Shown: piece by piece, positions 1 through 10,126 of the stretch | How the letters are laid out: every line of letters starts with the position of its first letter | Position numbering within the stretch: the first letter of the stretch is position 1 | From: Flaviflexus huanghaiensis | GTDB lineage: Bacteria > Actinomycetota > Actinomycetes > Actinomycetales > Actinomycetaceae | Assembly: GCF_014118685.1 (NCBI RefSeq) | Contig: NZ_JACFAK010000006.1 | Span: 105,384-169,383 of the forward strand | Length of the DNA stretch: 64,000 bases | Direction: 5' to 3' | Translations under genes and position numbers: made by a program | The notes under the pieces: model-generated | What the model was told of the DNA's origin: nothing | Seen by the model: the letters and a program-made list of their open reading frames with translations, nothing else | Database searches by the model: none

Positions 1-596
1 GCGGCATCGACCATCGCGACGGCTGGGTGGACCTGCTCCCACACGTCGATCCACTCCTGGCGGGAAAGGATTCGATCGTCGATGGAGATTCGCTCCCTCA
101 TCGTGTGCATGTGCGGCGATGAGTAGCGGCCGACCCGAAGACCCTTCTCGGCAAGTAGCGCGGCGATCATCCGGGACGTTGACGTTTTGCCGTTGGTGCC
201 GGTGATGTGGATCGTGCGATATGTCGTGTGAGGGTTGCCGAGAATGTCGAGGCAGTCGACAACCCGCTGGGTCGACGGCTGAACGTCGTGCTCGGGGGCG
301 CGCGCTGCGAGCTCGGCGGCGATGTCCGCCATTCGCTCCTCCAGGCCCGTCATATCGGCAAGCTCGCGGGTCGCATCGGGCTCTGCAATAACATCTGCAA
401 TGACGTCAGAGTCACCGAGCAGGCCGGACGCAGCGATTGCGGCGACAGCGTCCCCGTACCCCTGCTCGTCCTCCTCGGCTCCCGTTGCCGCCGCGTCCGT
501 TATGCCAAGCTCCTCGCGGTCACCGATGTACGGCGAATGGCCCGGGTCCGCACCGTCTGCGATCGCATCGTCTTTTCGGTCGTCGTTGTCTCTCAC
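1..596 (-). CDS. folC: Folylpolyglutamate/dihydrofolate synthase, N-terminal part
   Basis: FolC adds glutamate to (dihydro)folate with ATP in the cytoplasm. About 198 N-terminal residues are present; the rest lies beyond the left edge of the window. A long acidic leader of roughly 100 residues precedes the Mur-ligase-type core, where [14 protein letters not shown] is the P-loop and [13 protein letters not shown] is the family's folate-binding loop region. The GTG start forms a GTGA overlap with the ileS stop, so translation is probably coupled to ileS. The acidic extension is common in actinobacterial FolC and its role is not known to me. Confidence 0.9.
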   Translation of the reverse strand, partial: MRDNDDRKDDAIADGADPGHSPYIGDREELGITDAAATGAEEDEQGYGDAVAAIAASGLLGDSDVIADVIAEPDATRELADMTGLEERMADIAAELAARAPEHDVQPSTQRVVDCLDILGNPHTTYRTIHITGTNGKTSTSRMIAALLAEKGLRVGRYSSPHMHTMRERISIDDRILSRQEWIDVWEQVHPAVAMVDA

Positions 597-3500
597 GCGG
601 ACTTCTCCGTCACGACGGCGAGCTCGCCCTCGACGATCTCAGTTTCGACAGCTAGCGTCTCTGCCTTGATGAGATCGAGATTGGCCTCAACTGCGCCGCG
701 ATTCTCCGCAGGGACGGTCATCGTCAGGCGGATCCGGTCTGCGACGTGCAGGCCGGTCGACTTACGGGTGTCTTGGATAACGCGGATGAGGTCGCGAGCA
801 TAGCCTTCCGCGAGTAACTCGTCGTCCAGCTCCGTGTCAAGAACAACGAAGGAACCCGAGTCGAGGACCGTTGCCGCATCGCCTTCCGCTGCGTTGACGA
901 CCGTCGTGAGGACGAACTGGCCCGGCGTGAGAGTGACAGGCTCATCGAGCTCCATGACGACGTTCTCGCCGTCACGGTGCCAGGTCCCGGACTTTGCGGC
1001 CTTAAAGAGGCTGGACGTCATTTTTCTCATGTCGCCGGGCAGTTCCCGCGGCTGAACGGCCAGCTCTTCGGTGACCTCCAGGCCGGAATCCGCGGGGCGG
1101 GTGATCTTGACGGATTTGACGTTGACTTCGGCGGCGATGAGGTCCGCGAAGGGGGCGAGGTCAAGTGTCGTCACACATTCGAGAGCGCGTAGGGGCTGAC
1201 GCACGCGGAGTTTCTCCGCCTTGCGGAGAGAGTGTGCGGCCGAGACAACAGCACGGACTTCGTCCATGACTTCGACGAGCTCCTCGTCCTCCCAGGACGA
1301 GGGAAGTTCTGGCCAGTCGGTGAGGTGGACGGAGCGGCCGCCCGTCAGGCCGCGCCAGATCTCCTCGGAGACGAGCGGGGCGAGGGGTGCGATGACTTTC
1401 GCGAGGGTCTCGAGTGCTGTGTACAGCGCATCGAACGAGCCCGTGTTCTCCTCCCAGAACCGGTCGCGCGACGTGCGCACGTACCAGTTGGTCAACAGGT
1501 CGAGGAAGTGGCGGATCCGTTCGGCGGCGTTCGGGATCTCGTACTTCTCCAGGTCGGCGCGCACATCGTCCGCCAGCTTCTTCGTCGATGCGAGGAGGTA
1601 GCGGTCCATAACGTCGAGGGTTGCCGGGTCGGTCACGAGCTTTGCCTCATATCCCGCACCCTTATTGCACGTACCGGCGTACAGCGCGAAGAAGTAGTAC
1701 GTGTTCCACAGCGGCAGAAGAACCTGGCGGACCGTATCCCGCAGTCCCTGCTCGGTCACGATGAGGTTGCCGCCGCGCACGATCGGAGATGCCATGAGGA
1801 ACCAGCGCATCGCGTCTGCACCGACGTCGTTGAACATCTCGTAGACGTCGGGGTAGTTGCGCAGGGATTTGCTCATCTTCTGGCCGTCGTTGCCGAGCAC
1901 GATGCCGTGGGAAACCGATGTGCGGAAAGAGGGCTTGTCGAACAGGGCCGTCGCGAGCACGTGGAGGGTGTAGAACCAGCCGCGAGTCTGGCCGACGTAC
2001 TCGACGATGAAGTCACCCGGGTAGTGGCTCTCGAACCAGTCCTCGTTATCGAACGGGTAGTGCACCTGCGCGAATGGCATGGAGCCGGAGTCGAACCACA
2101 CATCGAGGATGTCCTCGATGCGCCGCATCGTCGACTGGCCAGTTGGGTCATCCGGGTTCGGGCGGGTGAGCTCGTCGATGTAGGGCCGGTGAAGGTCCAC
2201 TTCACCGCGCTCATTCATCGGCAGGCGGCCGAAGGCCTCGTCGAGCTCCTTGAGGGAGCCATAGACGTCGATACGAGGGTACTCCGGGTTATCGGACACC
2301 CACACGGGGATCGGGCTACCCCAGTAGCGGTTGCGCGAGATCGACCAGTCGCGCGCTCCTTCAAGCCACTTGCCGAACTGACCATGCTTGATGTGGTCGG
2401 GAACCCACGTGATGTCCTCGTTGAGTTCGACCATGCGGTCGCGGAACTTCGTGACCGACACGAACCACGACGTCACCGCCTTGTAAATGAGGGGTTCGCG
2501 GCAGCGCCAGCAGTGCGGGTAGGAGTGCACGTAGGAAGCCTGGCGGACGAGGACCGGGCGGTCCTCTCCCCTGCGCTCCATTGACCCCGTGCCGTCGCGC
2601 AGGTCACGGATGATCGGCATGTTCGCCTCGAACACCTGCATGCCCTCGTAATCGGAGACTGCGGAGGTGAAGACGCCGCGGCTGTCGACGGGGACAACGG
2701 GCGTGATGCCGGCCTCTCGACACACGACCATGTCGTCCTCGCCGAAGGCGGGCGCAAGGTGGACAAGGCCAGTGCCGTCCTCGGTCGTGACAAAGTCGCC
2801 CGCAATGATCTGGAAGGCGTTCGGTCCGGGTGCCTCGGACTCGCCAACGAAGTAGTCGAAGATTGGGGCGTAGCGGCGGCCCTCGAGATCGCGACCTTTG
2901 ACGGTGTCGACAATGGTGGGGTCCTCGCCAAGCTCCTTCGCGTACGAGGCAACAAGATCAGCGGCGAGGATTACGCGTTCGTTGGCAAGGGCTCCCTCGG
3001 CGGGGGCGACAACTGCGTAGTCAACGTCCGGGTGGACGGCGACCGCGAGGTTTGAGGGAAGGGTCCACGGTGTCGTCGTCCAGATAAGAGCGAGCTCGCC
3101 GGTCTCAAGCCGCATGCCGACCGTCACCGTCTGGTCCTGGCGGTCCTTGTAAACGTCGTCGTCCATCTTCAGCTCGTGATTCGACAGCGGCGTTTCGTCA
3201 TTCCAGCAGTACGGCAGAACCCGGTAGCCCTCGTAGGCGAGCCCCTTGTCGTAGAGGGTCTTGAATGCCCAGATGACGGATTCCGTGTAGGACGTGTCGA
3301 GGGTCTTGTAGTCGTTGTCGAAGTCGACCCAGCGGGCCTGGCGGGTGACGTAGTCCTCCCACTCCTTCGTGTACTTAAGGACGGACGAACGGCACTCGGC
3401 ATTGAAGACGTCAATGCCCATCTCCTCGATCTCGTCCTTCGTCTCAATCCCGAGGAGCCGCTGAGCTTCAAGCTCAGCTGGCAGGCCGTGCGTGTCCCAG

Positions 3501-3796
3501 CCGAAGCGTCGCTCGACGCGTCTGCCGATCTGCGTCTGGAAGCGGCCGACAAGGTCCTTGACGTAGCCGGTGAGGAGGTGACCGTAGTGGGGTAGGCCGT
3601 TGGCAAAGGGCGGACCATCGTAGAAGACGAACTCGTTCGATCCATTCTCGCCAGCATCCCTGTTGTCAATGGATGCCTGGAACGTTCCGTCCTTCTCCCA
3701 ATAGGCGAGAATGTCCTCTTCAAGAGCGGGGAAGCTCGGGGACGCCGCGACGTCGCCGTCGCGGTGAAGGGGGTAACGCACGGACTTCTCAGTCAT
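593..3796 (-). CDS. ileS: Isoleucyl-tRNA synthetase
   Basis: Class I aminoacyl-tRNA synthetase that charges tRNA-Ile. The 1067-residue product has the HIGH-type motif HYGH at residues 70-73, the editing (CP1) signature [10 protein letters not shown] near 240, and KMSKS at 640-644. The C-terminal half holds an anticodon-binding domain, and the length fits the long eukaryote-like IleRS form of actinobacteria, which often tolerates mupirocin (family knowledge, not shown here). The frame is open further upstream, but the ATG at 3796 has a clear AGGAG Shine-Dalgarno, and the protein starts with [12 protein letters not shown] just before conserved sequence. A T-box leader lies immediately upstream, and folC follows with a 4-nt overlap. 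Confidence 0.97.
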   Translation of the reverse strand: MTEKSVRYPLHRDGDVAASPSFPALEEDILAYWEKDGTFQASIDNRDAGENGSNEFVFYDGPPFANGLPHYGHLLTGYVKDLVGRFQTQIGRRVERRFGWDTHGLPAELEAQRLLGIETKDEIEEMGIDVFNAECRSSVLKYTKEWEDYVTRQARWVDFDNDYKTLDTSYTESVIWAFKTLYDKGLAYEGYRVLPYCWNDETPLSNHELKMDDDVYKDRQDQTVTVGMRLETGELALIWTTTPWTLPSNLAVAVHPDVDYAVVAPAEGALANERVILAADLVASYAKELGEDPTIVDTVKGRDLEGRRYAPIFDYFVGESEAPGPNAFQIIAGDFVTTEDGTGLVHLAPAFGEDDMVVCREAGITPVVPVDSRGVFTSAVSDYEGMQVFEANMPIIRDLRDGTGSMERRGEDRPVLVRQASYVHSYPHCWRCREPLIYKAVTSWFVSVTKFRDRMVELNEDITWVPDHIKHGQFGKWLEGARDWSISRNRYWGSPIPVWVSDNPEYPRIDVYGSLKELDEAFGRLPMNERGEVDLHRPYIDELTRPNPDDPTGQSTMRRIEDILDVWFDSGSMPFAQVHYPFDNEDWFESHYPGDFIVEYVGQTRGWFYTLHVLATALFDKPSFRTSVSHGIVLGNDGQKMSKSLRNYPDVYEMFNDVGADAMRWFLMASPIVRGGNLIVTEQGLRDTVRQVLLPLWNTYYFFALYAGTCNKGAGYEAKLVTDPATLDVMDRYLLASTKKLADDVRADLEKYEIPNAAERIRHFLDLLTNWYVRTSRDRFWEENTGSFDALYTALETLAKVIAPLAPLVSEEIWRGLTGGRSVHLTDWPELPSSWEDEELVEVMDEVRAVVSAAHSLRKAEKLRVRQPLRALECVTTLDLAPFADLIAAEVNVKSVKITRPADSGLEVTEELAVQPRELPGDMRKMTSSLFKAAKSGTWHRDGENVVMELDEPVTLTPGQFVLTTVVNAAEGDAATVLDSGSFVVLDTELDDELLAEGYARDLIRVIQDTRKSTGLHVADRIRLTMTVPAENRGAVEANLDLIKAETLAVETEIVEGELAVVTEKSA

Positions 3797-3992
3797 GGAC
3801 AGCCATCTCCTACTCGGTCTGCGCCGGGACGAGCGGATCGGTTTCGATCCTCCCGCGGTACCACCCCGCTTGCCGCACTGCGGCCGCTTCATTAGGAGAC
3901 GATGACGGGTCCAACCGTCCGGTTCTACTGAGCGTGGCGCTGTTCTTCCGGAAGCTCACCGGTGATACCCCTCGCGGGCCGGGTCATAGCGT
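3797..3992 (-). ncRNA. T-box riboswitch leader of ileS
   Basis: Reading the minus strand, the leader contains the invariant T-box core GGGGTGGTACCGCG (3854-3867), which binds the acceptor end of uncharged tRNA. Upstream, the sequence around 3940-3970 resembles the short Stem I of actinobacterial ileS T-boxes, with an ATC (Ile) triplet at 3964-3966 followed by ACCGGTGAGC, a plausible specifier. The T-box core is followed by a GC-rich segment that can pair with the AGGAG site just ahead of the ATG, so control is probably translational rather than by termination. Exact 5' end and pairing are inferred. Confidence 0.9.
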
Positions 3993-3997
3993 TCGAC

Positions 3998-4003
3998 AGT
4001 CTA
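3998..4003 (-). promoter_or_regulatory. Probable -10 element for the ileS T-box transcript
   Basis: Minus-strand TAGACT lies about 7 nt upstream of the inferred 5' end of the T-box leader. The -35 region is poor (GGAACT at 17-nt spacing). Confidence 0.4.
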
Positions 4004-4119
4004 CAGCCTCTCGACCGCACAGTTCCAGAAGGATCCCCCTCGATCTGCGTCACATGCGTGCCCGCACACGTCATGGCGACAGCGCACAATGATCGTTCCC
4101 GTCGTGCCAGAATTGGACA

Positions 4120-5292
4120 ATGATCGTCGCACAAATCGCACTGCCAGCCTCCCCGGTTCCGTCCCGGGCGATGACGGAGCTGCGCCGCATCGTTGAGCAG
4201 AACGTCATGGAGATCGACGGCGACGCCGAGACCGTGTATTCGCCGGAGATGTTCACCCGGCACTACCGCAGCCAGCACACGTGGAAAATCATCCATCTGC
4301 TCGCCATCGATGGCGAGCTCGGTGAGCGGATGGAATCGTCATACGGGCTACCGTTACTCGCTGGCTCGAGCGACGGCGTCGCGCTCTGGGGTCATGACCC
4401 TGCCGTCCCCATCTCCCTCACCCCCGAGGCGCCGTGGCACGGCGACGTCGTAGGAATGGCGAGCGTTAGGGTTCCGCTGAGGGAGACGTTGGACTCAGCC
4501 CATGTCGATATCAATGCCGCGCTCGGCCGCGAGGATGCGTACGGCCCGCTTTGGGAGGCCGCGCGGGCAATCTGTGTCGCCGAGAATCGGACAAAGATCA
4601 CCGCATACGAGGATCATCCGTTCGGACTCGAGCTGCGGGCCCCGAGCTCCGAACTCACGCTGGCACGGACCCGCTACTCGGACTTTCTCGAAGGCGCAGG
4701 CTTCGTGCTAACTCAGACGGAAACATGTAGCAGGCTCCCCCTGCCGGTTGACGACACTGTCGCCGCCACACTCACCGCAGAGGCACTTGAGAAGGCTGAT
4801 GGATACCGAACCGTGTCCTGGGCAGGTCCCACGCCGGAGGAGTACCGGCACGACCTCGTTACCCTTATCAGCGCCTTCCAGCTCGACATGCCAACTGCCG
4901 GCATCGTGCAGAGCGAGATCAACTTCGATGTCGACCGGCTCGTCGAAGGAGACCGGCGTCTCAAGGCCCTCGGTATCACGTCACTCATGACCGTCGCCCA
5001 GCACATTGACACGGGTCATCTCGTCGCCCACACGCGGCTCGATCTTCTTCCCGATTCCCGCGCCGTCATCCAGGAAGACACTCTCGTCCTCAATGAGCAC
5101 CGCGGGCACCGGCTTGGCCTCCTCATCAAGATGGAGAACCTGCGCCAGCTCAAAATGCTCGCTCCCGAGAAGACCTTCATCCAGACATGGAACGCCGGGG
5201 AGAATGCGTGGATGTGGTCGATTAATGAGCGGATGGGGTTCCGTCCCCACAGCTACGCAGGTCAGTGGCAGAAGGACATCTCCGCAGGCTAA
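4120..5292 (+). CDS. GNAT-family N-acetyltransferase (double-domain type)
   Basis: A 390-residue protein with two GNAT-like halves. The C-terminal half carries the acetyl-CoA pyrophosphate loop (LNEHRGHRLGLLIK, about residues 322-335) and the closing motif WSINERMGFRPH, which ends the GNAT fold. The N-terminal half is degenerate, as is usual in tandem GNATs. The substrate cannot be told. The ATG at 4120 follows a -10-like CAGAAT by exactly 6 nt, suggesting a leaderless transcript. It diverges from the ileS T-box promoter. Confidence 0.75.
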   Translation: MIVAQIALPASPVPSRAMTELRRIVEQNVMEIDGDAETVYSPEMFTRHYRSQHTWKIIHLLAIDGELGERMESSYGLPLLAGSSDGVALWGHDPAVPISLTPEAPWHGDVVGMASVRVPLRETLDSAHVDINAALGREDAYGPLWEAARAICVAENRTKITAYEDHPFGLELRAPSSELTLARTRYSDFLEGAGFVLTQTETCSRLPLPVDDTVAATLTAEALEKADGYRTVSWAGPTPEEYRHDLVTLISAFQLDMPTAGIVQSEINFDVDRLVEGDRRLKALGITSLMTVAQHIDTGHLVAHTRLDLLPDSRAVIQEDTLVLNEHRGHRLGLLIKMENLRQLKMLAPEKTFIQTWNAGENAWMWSINERMGFRPHSYAGQWQKDISAG

Positions 5293-5340
5293 CAATGCCT
5301 CCTTGCCGCCGGTCGGTATGATGCTGGCGGGAGGAATAGC

Positions 5341-6237
5341 ATGCATCACGCACATGCGGTCGATAACCGCAGGCGGCTCGTCATCGCCTTCAGCATCACG
5401 TTCACCATCCTCATTGCAGAGGTGATCGGCGCCCTGTGGACCGGCAGTCTCGCCCTGCTCGTCGATGCGGGGCACATGTTGACGGACACGATGGGACTGC
5501 TCATGGCCCTCGTCGCGACCCAGCTCACCATGCGCTCGCCGACAAAGAAGAGGACGTGGGGTCTGCGTAGAGCAGAGGTCCTCGCCGCATTCTTCCAGGC
5601 TTCGATCCTCTTCGCCGTGGGAGCGTTCACCCTCGTTGAGGGGATGCGGCGACTGTGGGATCCGCCGGAGGTGCAGGCAACCGGACTCATCATCTTTGGC
5701 GTCGTCGGCCTCGCCGGAAACCTCATCTCGCTTGCCGTGCTCAGTAGCGGCCGCTCCTCCAACCTCAACATGAGGGCAGCATTTCTCGAGGTGCTCAACG
5801 ATGCTCTCGGCTCTGTCGCCGTCATTGTTGCCGCCATCATCATCACGTACACGGGTTGGACCCAGGCAGACGCGATAGCCGGTATCCTCATCGCCGTCTT
5901 CATCCTCCCGAGAAGCCTCATCATTATCCGGGAGTCGATGTCGATCCTCCTCGAGTCAACCCCGCGGGGCCTTGACCTGGAGGAGGTCCGCGCCCACATC
6001 CTCGCCCTACCTCATGTCATCGCCGTCCACGACTTGCACGCCTCCCTCATCGCGTCGAACTTTCCAACCCTGTCCGCGCACGTCGTGCTCGATGATTGCT
6101 GCTTTTACGATTCCCACGCACCGCACATCCTCGACGCCCTCCAGGAGTGCGTCCGCGATGACTTCGGCATCGAGCATGCGACATTCCAGTTAGAGCCAAC
6201 ATCCCACTCCCGGCACGAGTTCGACACGCACGACTAA
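5341..6237 (+). CDS. CDF-family divalent metal cation exporter (Zn/Cd/Co type)
   Basis: Cation diffusion facilitator that exports Zn2+ or similar ions in exchange for protons across the cytoplasmic membrane. The 298 residues show a short His-containing N-terminus (MHHAHAVD), about six membrane segments and the metal-site half DAGHMLTD on TM2. In the second half on TM5 the sequence is EVLNDALGS, with Glu where CzcD-type proteins often have His. A C-terminal cytoplasmic domain holds several His and Cys residues (DDCCFYDSHAPH). A GGAGGAAT ribosome site precedes the ATG. No metal-responsive regulator is adjacent. Confidence 0.92.
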   Translation: MHHAHAVDNRRRLVIAFSITFTILIAEVIGALWTGSLALLVDAGHMLTDTMGLLMALVATQLTMRSPTKKRTWGLRRAEVLAAFFQASILFAVGAFTLVEGMRRLWDPPEVQATGLIIFGVVGLAGNLISLAVLSSGRSSNLNMRAAFLEVLNDALGSVAVIVAAIIITYTGWTQADAIAGILIAVFILPRSLIIIRESMSILLESTPRGLDLEEVRAHILALPHVIAVHDLHASLIASNFPTLSAHVVLDDCCFYDSHAPHILDALQECVRDDFGIEHATFQLEPTSHSRHEFDTHD

Positions 6238-6379
6238 GAGCGCGCACCACCGCCACCCACGGCACGTCGGTGCACAAGGGCTCCACAACGTCGGCTTCCT
6301 CGAGCGTGGACCCACTCACTGCATCATGCGCAGCTCGTGACCTGCCGCCAGTGTCATTCACCGGCAAAGCCCGGCCGCC

Positions 6380-7834
6380 CTATTTCAGTCGGCGACCGTC
6401 ACGACGCGTTCTGTCGAGGATGCGGCGAACGAGGTCCCGGTGGGATGACGTGTCAGCGGCTGAGAGGTAAGCGCTCGCCATACGGAGCGGATCGCCGTGG
6501 AAGTAGTACTCGAAGAGGGCCTGCCGACCGGCGAATGAGGACACCGCTGCGTCGAAGCCGAGGTTGAAAAGTCGCACTCGTTCGCCTCCCGGGAGGGACT
6601 TCCCCTGGAGGAAGCGGTCAACATCGCCTCCCAGGTCACCGTCGAGGTCGCCCTCGAAGGGGAGCGCTGTGAGTCCAGATGCTCCGAACTTGCGGATTGC
6701 CTGGGGTAGTGACTGAAAGTAGCGCGGGTACCACGTGCGAACTGCGGCGAGCGGCTCCATGGCCGGCTGGAAAAAGCCGACATCGTTGACGTAGCCGTCG
6801 GCCTCGGCTGCCCGCAGGGCAGACCGTCCCATCTGAACCGCGACGAGAGCTTGGGCGATATCGTCCTGGACGTGACCGTAGCCGTCGATCCCGATGGCCT
6901 CCGACATCTCGGCCAGCAGTCCCGCATAGAACTCGGTCTTGACGGTTGTGCGGGTGACCGACTGGTGTGCCATGAGGGCTGCCGCACCGGTGTGGGTGAA
7001 CATCGTGTTCGATTTCGCAGGATGCCCGAACAGGAACACGCGATCCCACGGGACCGTGACCTCAGTGAAGATGCAGACAGCATCGATTTCCTCGAACCGC
7101 GCCGCGAGCGGCTCATCGACAGCGGACGTTCCGCGGCGCAGGGGCCTGCGACACAGTAACGTCAGACCGTCGATGTCGGAGGGCACCGCGAAGGCAAACG
7201 AGTACGGTTTGTCGTCCATGCTGCTTCGGAGCACTGTCTGCGGCATGACGAGGATTTCGTCCGCGAGCGGTGCATTTGTCGCGATCATCCGGGCTCCGGA
7301 GACGACGATGCCGCGGTCGTTCTGATCGACGACCCGAAGCGTTGTCTCACCACCACCCTGCTCGGAGGCGGACACGGAGCGGTTGACCTGGGGAGAGCCG
7401 ATGGTCGACGTGAGCAGAAGATCGTTCTCCTTCACCCACGTGGCGTAGTCGACGATGTTCTTCTCAAACTGTGGATCAGCATCCGCGAACCAGGCTCCTG
7501 CCTGGCTGAACGCGGTGAGCGCCGCGTTCATGTGATCCCCGGTCCTGCCGAGCATCCCTCCCGAGTATTCGGCGCATGCTCGTGCGGCCTTCCGCCGCAC
7601 AACGAGGTCAGCCTCTGTCCGCGGCACGAGGAAGGATGCAGCGAACCGCTCTCCGTTCTCGTCATACGTCAGGCGCTCGTCCACCTTCTGCAGGTCGTAT
7701 AGGTCAGCGTAGGAGGCGATGATCCCGGCGAACGCAGGATGATCGATGACAGAGTCGACCTTCCCATCCATGTACACATTCGGATTCATGGCCCGCAGGG
7801 CCTCGATGTACCCCGCCCCAGTACGAACTGACAT
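6380..7834 (-). CDS. 4-hydroxyphenylacetate 3-monooxygenase-type oxygenase (HpaB family)
   Basis: Large component of a two-component FADH2-dependent aromatic hydroxylase, which adds a second hydroxyl to a phenolic ring. The 484 residues have the acyl-CoA-dehydrogenase-like fold of HpaB: the N-terminal GAGYIEALR motif, a central region with TSTIGSPQVNRS, and the conserved VTVPWDRVFLFG. Only 8 nt separate it from the flavin reductase gene upstream, so the two form a two-gene operon. No other homoprotocatechuate pathway gene lies nearby, so the true substrate could be another phenol. Confidence 0.88.
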   Translation of the reverse strand: MSVRTGAGYIEALRAMNPNVYMDGKVDSVIDHPAFAGIIASYADLYDLQKVDERLTYDENGERFAASFLVPRTEADLVVRRKAARACAEYSGGMLGRTGDHMNAALTAFSQAGAWFADADPQFEKNIVDYATWVKENDLLLTSTIGSPQVNRSVSASEQGGGETTLRVVDQNDRGIVVSGARMIATNAPLADEILVMPQTVLRSSMDDKPYSFAFAVPSDIDGLTLLCRRPLRRGTSAVDEPLAARFEEIDAVCIFTEVTVPWDRVFLFGHPAKSNTMFTHTGAAALMAHQSVTRTTVKTEFYAGLLAEMSEAIGIDGYGHVQDDIAQALVAVQMGRSALRAAEADGYVNDVGFFQPAMEPLAAVRTWYPRYFQSLPQAIRKFGASGLTALPFEGDLDGDLGGDVDRFLQGKSLPGGERVRLFNLGFDAAVSSFAGRQALFEYYFHGDPLRMASAYLSAADTSSHRDLVRRILDRTRRDGRRLK

Positions 7835-7842
7835 GTCTCTCC

Positions 7843-8382
7843 TCAGATGAGGTGCTCGCGGCCGAGCACAGTTTCGGAGATCTCGGTGAACCGCGACCCA
7901 TTAAAGCCAAGCGCGTCGCCGCGTCGCGAGGCGAATGAGCGGATCTCTCCCAGGACGAGGGTGTGATCGCCGCCGTCGTAACGTGCCCACGGAGTGCAGT
8001 CGAACCATGCGAGTGCGCCCGCGAGACGGGGAGCCGCGCCACCCTCGATCCACGTCGGCGAGTCATTGGGGCGGCCCGCGAAATGCCAGGCGACGTCCTC
8101 CTGAGATGAGCCGAGGACGTTGACTGAGAACGGTCGGTCGAGCAGGAGGTCGTGGGAGGAGGCTGTTCTCTGGATCGACACGAGAAGGAGCTGCGGATCA
8201 AATGACACGGACGTGAAGGAGTTGACTGTGATGCCGCGGCGGGCACCATCCGCCTCAAAAGCGACGACACACACCCCGGTCGGGAACCGTGAGAACGCCA
8301 TCCGTAGCCGCTCGCGCTCCGTCGGCTCAGGAAGTGGCCGCGGCTCACTGCGCTCGCGCCGCTGCTCAACAAACCTATCCAT
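7843..8382 (-). CDS. Flavin reductase (HpaC-like component)
   Basis: NAD(P)H:flavin reductase, 179 residues, of the DIM6/NTAB family. The flavin-binding core runs from FSRFPTGVCVVAF through GITVNSFTSVSFDPQLLLVS to the GDHTLVLGEI strand. It should supply FADH2 to the HpaB-type oxygenase encoded 8 nt downstream. The first 25 residues are charged and outside the family core. The start at 8382 is the first ATG; a later start at the RMAFSR methionine is possible. Confidence 0.88.
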   Translation of the reverse strand: MDRFVEQRRERSEPRPLPEPTERERLRMAFSRFPTGVCVVAFEADGARRGITVNSFTSVSFDPQLLLVSIQRTASSHDLLLDRPFSVNVLGSSQEDVAWHFAGRPNDSPTWIEGGAAPRLAGALAWFDCTPWARYDGGDHTLVLGEIRSFASRRGDALGFNGSRFTEISETVLGREHLI

Positions 8383-8443
8383 GCCCCTCCATCATGACGA
8401 TGTCCATACTGCCAGCACATGTGCCGCTGGCTACTTGCAAGCC

Positions 8444-9181
8444 TCAGCCGCGTGCGACGAGCGTATTGCTGGCCTGAGCGACGGGACGCATGATGAGGGA
8501 GTCGATGTTGACGTGCGCGGGTAGCTCGAGTGCCCACATGATCGCTTCGGCAACATCGTCCCCGACAAGCGGTTCTGCAACGCCCTCGTAGACCTTCTCG
8601 GCTGCGTCTGCCGACCCGAGCCTGTTGAGGGAGAATTCCTCGGTCTTCACCATGCCGGGCGCGATTTCGATGATGCGGATTGGCTCGCCGACGAGCTCGA
8701 GGCGAAGGGTGTTCGGCAACATCCGCTCCGCATGCTTGGCGGCCGTATATCCGGCCCCGCCCGGGTATGTGTCGTGGGCGGCAGTCGAGGTGAGGAAGAG
8801 GATCGAGCCACCACCGCGCGTGCGGAAGTGTGGGATAAGGGCCTGGGTTATGCGGAGAGTGCCGAGGACATTCATGTCGTACATGGCCTGCCAGTCATCG
8901 ATGTTGCCGTTCTCAACACGGTCGGCTCCGCGGGCGCCGCCGGCATTGTTGACGAGGGAATCGACATCGAATTCGACCGCCCTCCCCGCGAGCGCCTCAA
9001 CATCTGCGCTGACTGTCAGATCCGCTGCGAACCAGTCGCAACCGGTCTCCTCCGCGAGCGCCTGCAGGCGGTCCGTTCGCCGGGCGGTCGCGAGCACATT
9101 CCACCCGGCACGCCGCGCCCGGCGGACGGTTGCTGCTCCGATTCCTGTCGATGCTCCCGTGATGAGTACGCGTTTGGTCAT
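8444..9181 (-). CDS. Short-chain dehydrogenase/reductase
   Basis: Classical SDR, 245 residues. Cofactor motif TGASTGIG (8-15), NNAGG in the middle and the catalytic Ser/Tyr/Lys set in FLTST...YTAAKH. The Arg-rich sequence after the first strand (ARRTDR) favours NADP(H). It resembles YdfG-type 3-hydroxy acid dehydrogenases, but the substrate is uncertain. CAGACT followed by exactly 6 nt precedes the ATG, suggesting a leaderless transcript. It is divergent from proC. Confidence 0.88.
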   Translation of the reverse strand: MTKRVLITGASTGIGAATVRRARRAGWNVLATARRTDRLQALAEETGCDWFAADLTVSADVEALAGRAVEFDVDSLVNNAGGARGADRVENGNIDDWQAMYDMNVLGTLRITQALIPHFRTRGGGSILFLTSTAAHDTYPGGAGYTAAKHAERMLPNTLRLELVGEPIRIIEIAPGMVKTEEFSLNRLGSADAAEKVYEGVAEPLVGDDVAEAIMWALELPAHVNIDSLIMRPVAQASNTLVARG

Positions 9182-9221
9182 GTTGCCAGTCTGCCCATAT
9201 CCGCTCGGTTAGGCTAGCGAC

Positions 9222-10043
9222 ATGATTGGATTCTTGGGTTCCGGAAACATGGCTCGCGCGATCGTCATGGGTCTTGTCGCGGGTGACTATGACCCGAGCG
9301 AGATCGTCGTCTCGGCGCGTGACCCACGCAACGCGGAGCGGCTCGCACACGTGGCCGGTGTCGACTTCGCGGGCTCCAATGTCGAATTGGTCGACATGAT
9401 CGGGATGGACGGAACCCTCGTTCTCGCTGTCAAGCCTCACCTTATCGCCGGGGTTCTTCAAGAGATTCATAGCGCTCTCGAAGGCACGTCGATCCTCGTT
9501 GTCTCGCTCGCAGCGGGGACGACGCTTGCCACGCTCGAGAAGCACCTACCAGCTGGGCAGGCCGTCGTCCGGACGATGCCGAACGTCAATTCCCACATCG
9601 GTGCCGGTATGACCGGTATTTGTGGGAACGAGCATGCGACCGAGGCGCAGCTCGACACCGTCTTCGCGATCTTTGACGCAATTGGCGATGTCGCCCATAT
9701 TGCCGAACGCGAGTTCCCAGCTTTCACTGCTCTCGCGGGCTGCTCACCGGGATACACGTTCGAGTACATTGAAGCGCTCGCGCGCGGTGGGGTTGCGAAC
9801 GGTATTCCGAAGGCTCAGGCCGTTCGCATCGCCGCGCAGGCTGTGCTCGGTTCGGCCCAGATGGTGCTCGAGCGAGCATCGGAAGGATTGTCACCGGCGA
9901 ACCTTCGTGACACGGTGAGCTCACCCGGGGGCACGACAATCGCGGGCATGGTCGCCATGGAGGATGCTGGTTTTTCGGCCGCGGTTGTTCGCGGTGTCCA
10001 GGCCTCTGTCGACCGGGACAACGAGATGCAGAAGGATTCCTGA
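9222..10043 (+). CDS. proC: Pyrroline-5-carboxylate reductase
   Basis: Reduces 1-pyrroline-5-carboxylate to proline with NAD(P)H, the last step of proline synthesis. The 273 residues begin with the Rossmann motif MIGFLGSGNMARAI and end with the family signature SPGGTTIAGMVAMEDAGF in the dimerisation domain. TAGGCT ends 6 nt before the ATG, and no Shine-Dalgarno is visible, so the mRNA is probably leaderless. Confidence 0.95.
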   Translation: MIGFLGSGNMARAIVMGLVAGDYDPSEIVVSARDPRNAERLAHVAGVDFAGSNVELVDMIGMDGTLVLAVKPHLIAGVLQEIHSALEGTSILVVSLAAGTTLATLEKHLPAGQAVVRTMPNVNSHIGAGMTGICGNEHATEAQLDTVFAIFDAIGDVAHIAEREFPAFTALAGCSPGYTFEYIEALARGGVANGIPKAQAVRIAAQAVLGSAQMVLERASEGLSPANLRDTVSSPGGTTIAGMVAMEDAGFSAAVVRGVQASVDRDNEMQKDS

Positions 10044-10126
10044 CTGTCTGCAGTCGTGGGGCCGCGGTGGCTCACGTGGGTCCTCCATGCGGTATCGACG
10101 TGAGCGGTTGACCGAACTCGGGGCAA

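Noticed and set aside
1232..2584. 450-codon open frame on the plus strand
   Set aside because: It lies wholly antisense to ileS, which has all family motifs; its sequence is the low-information mirror typical of high-GC genes.
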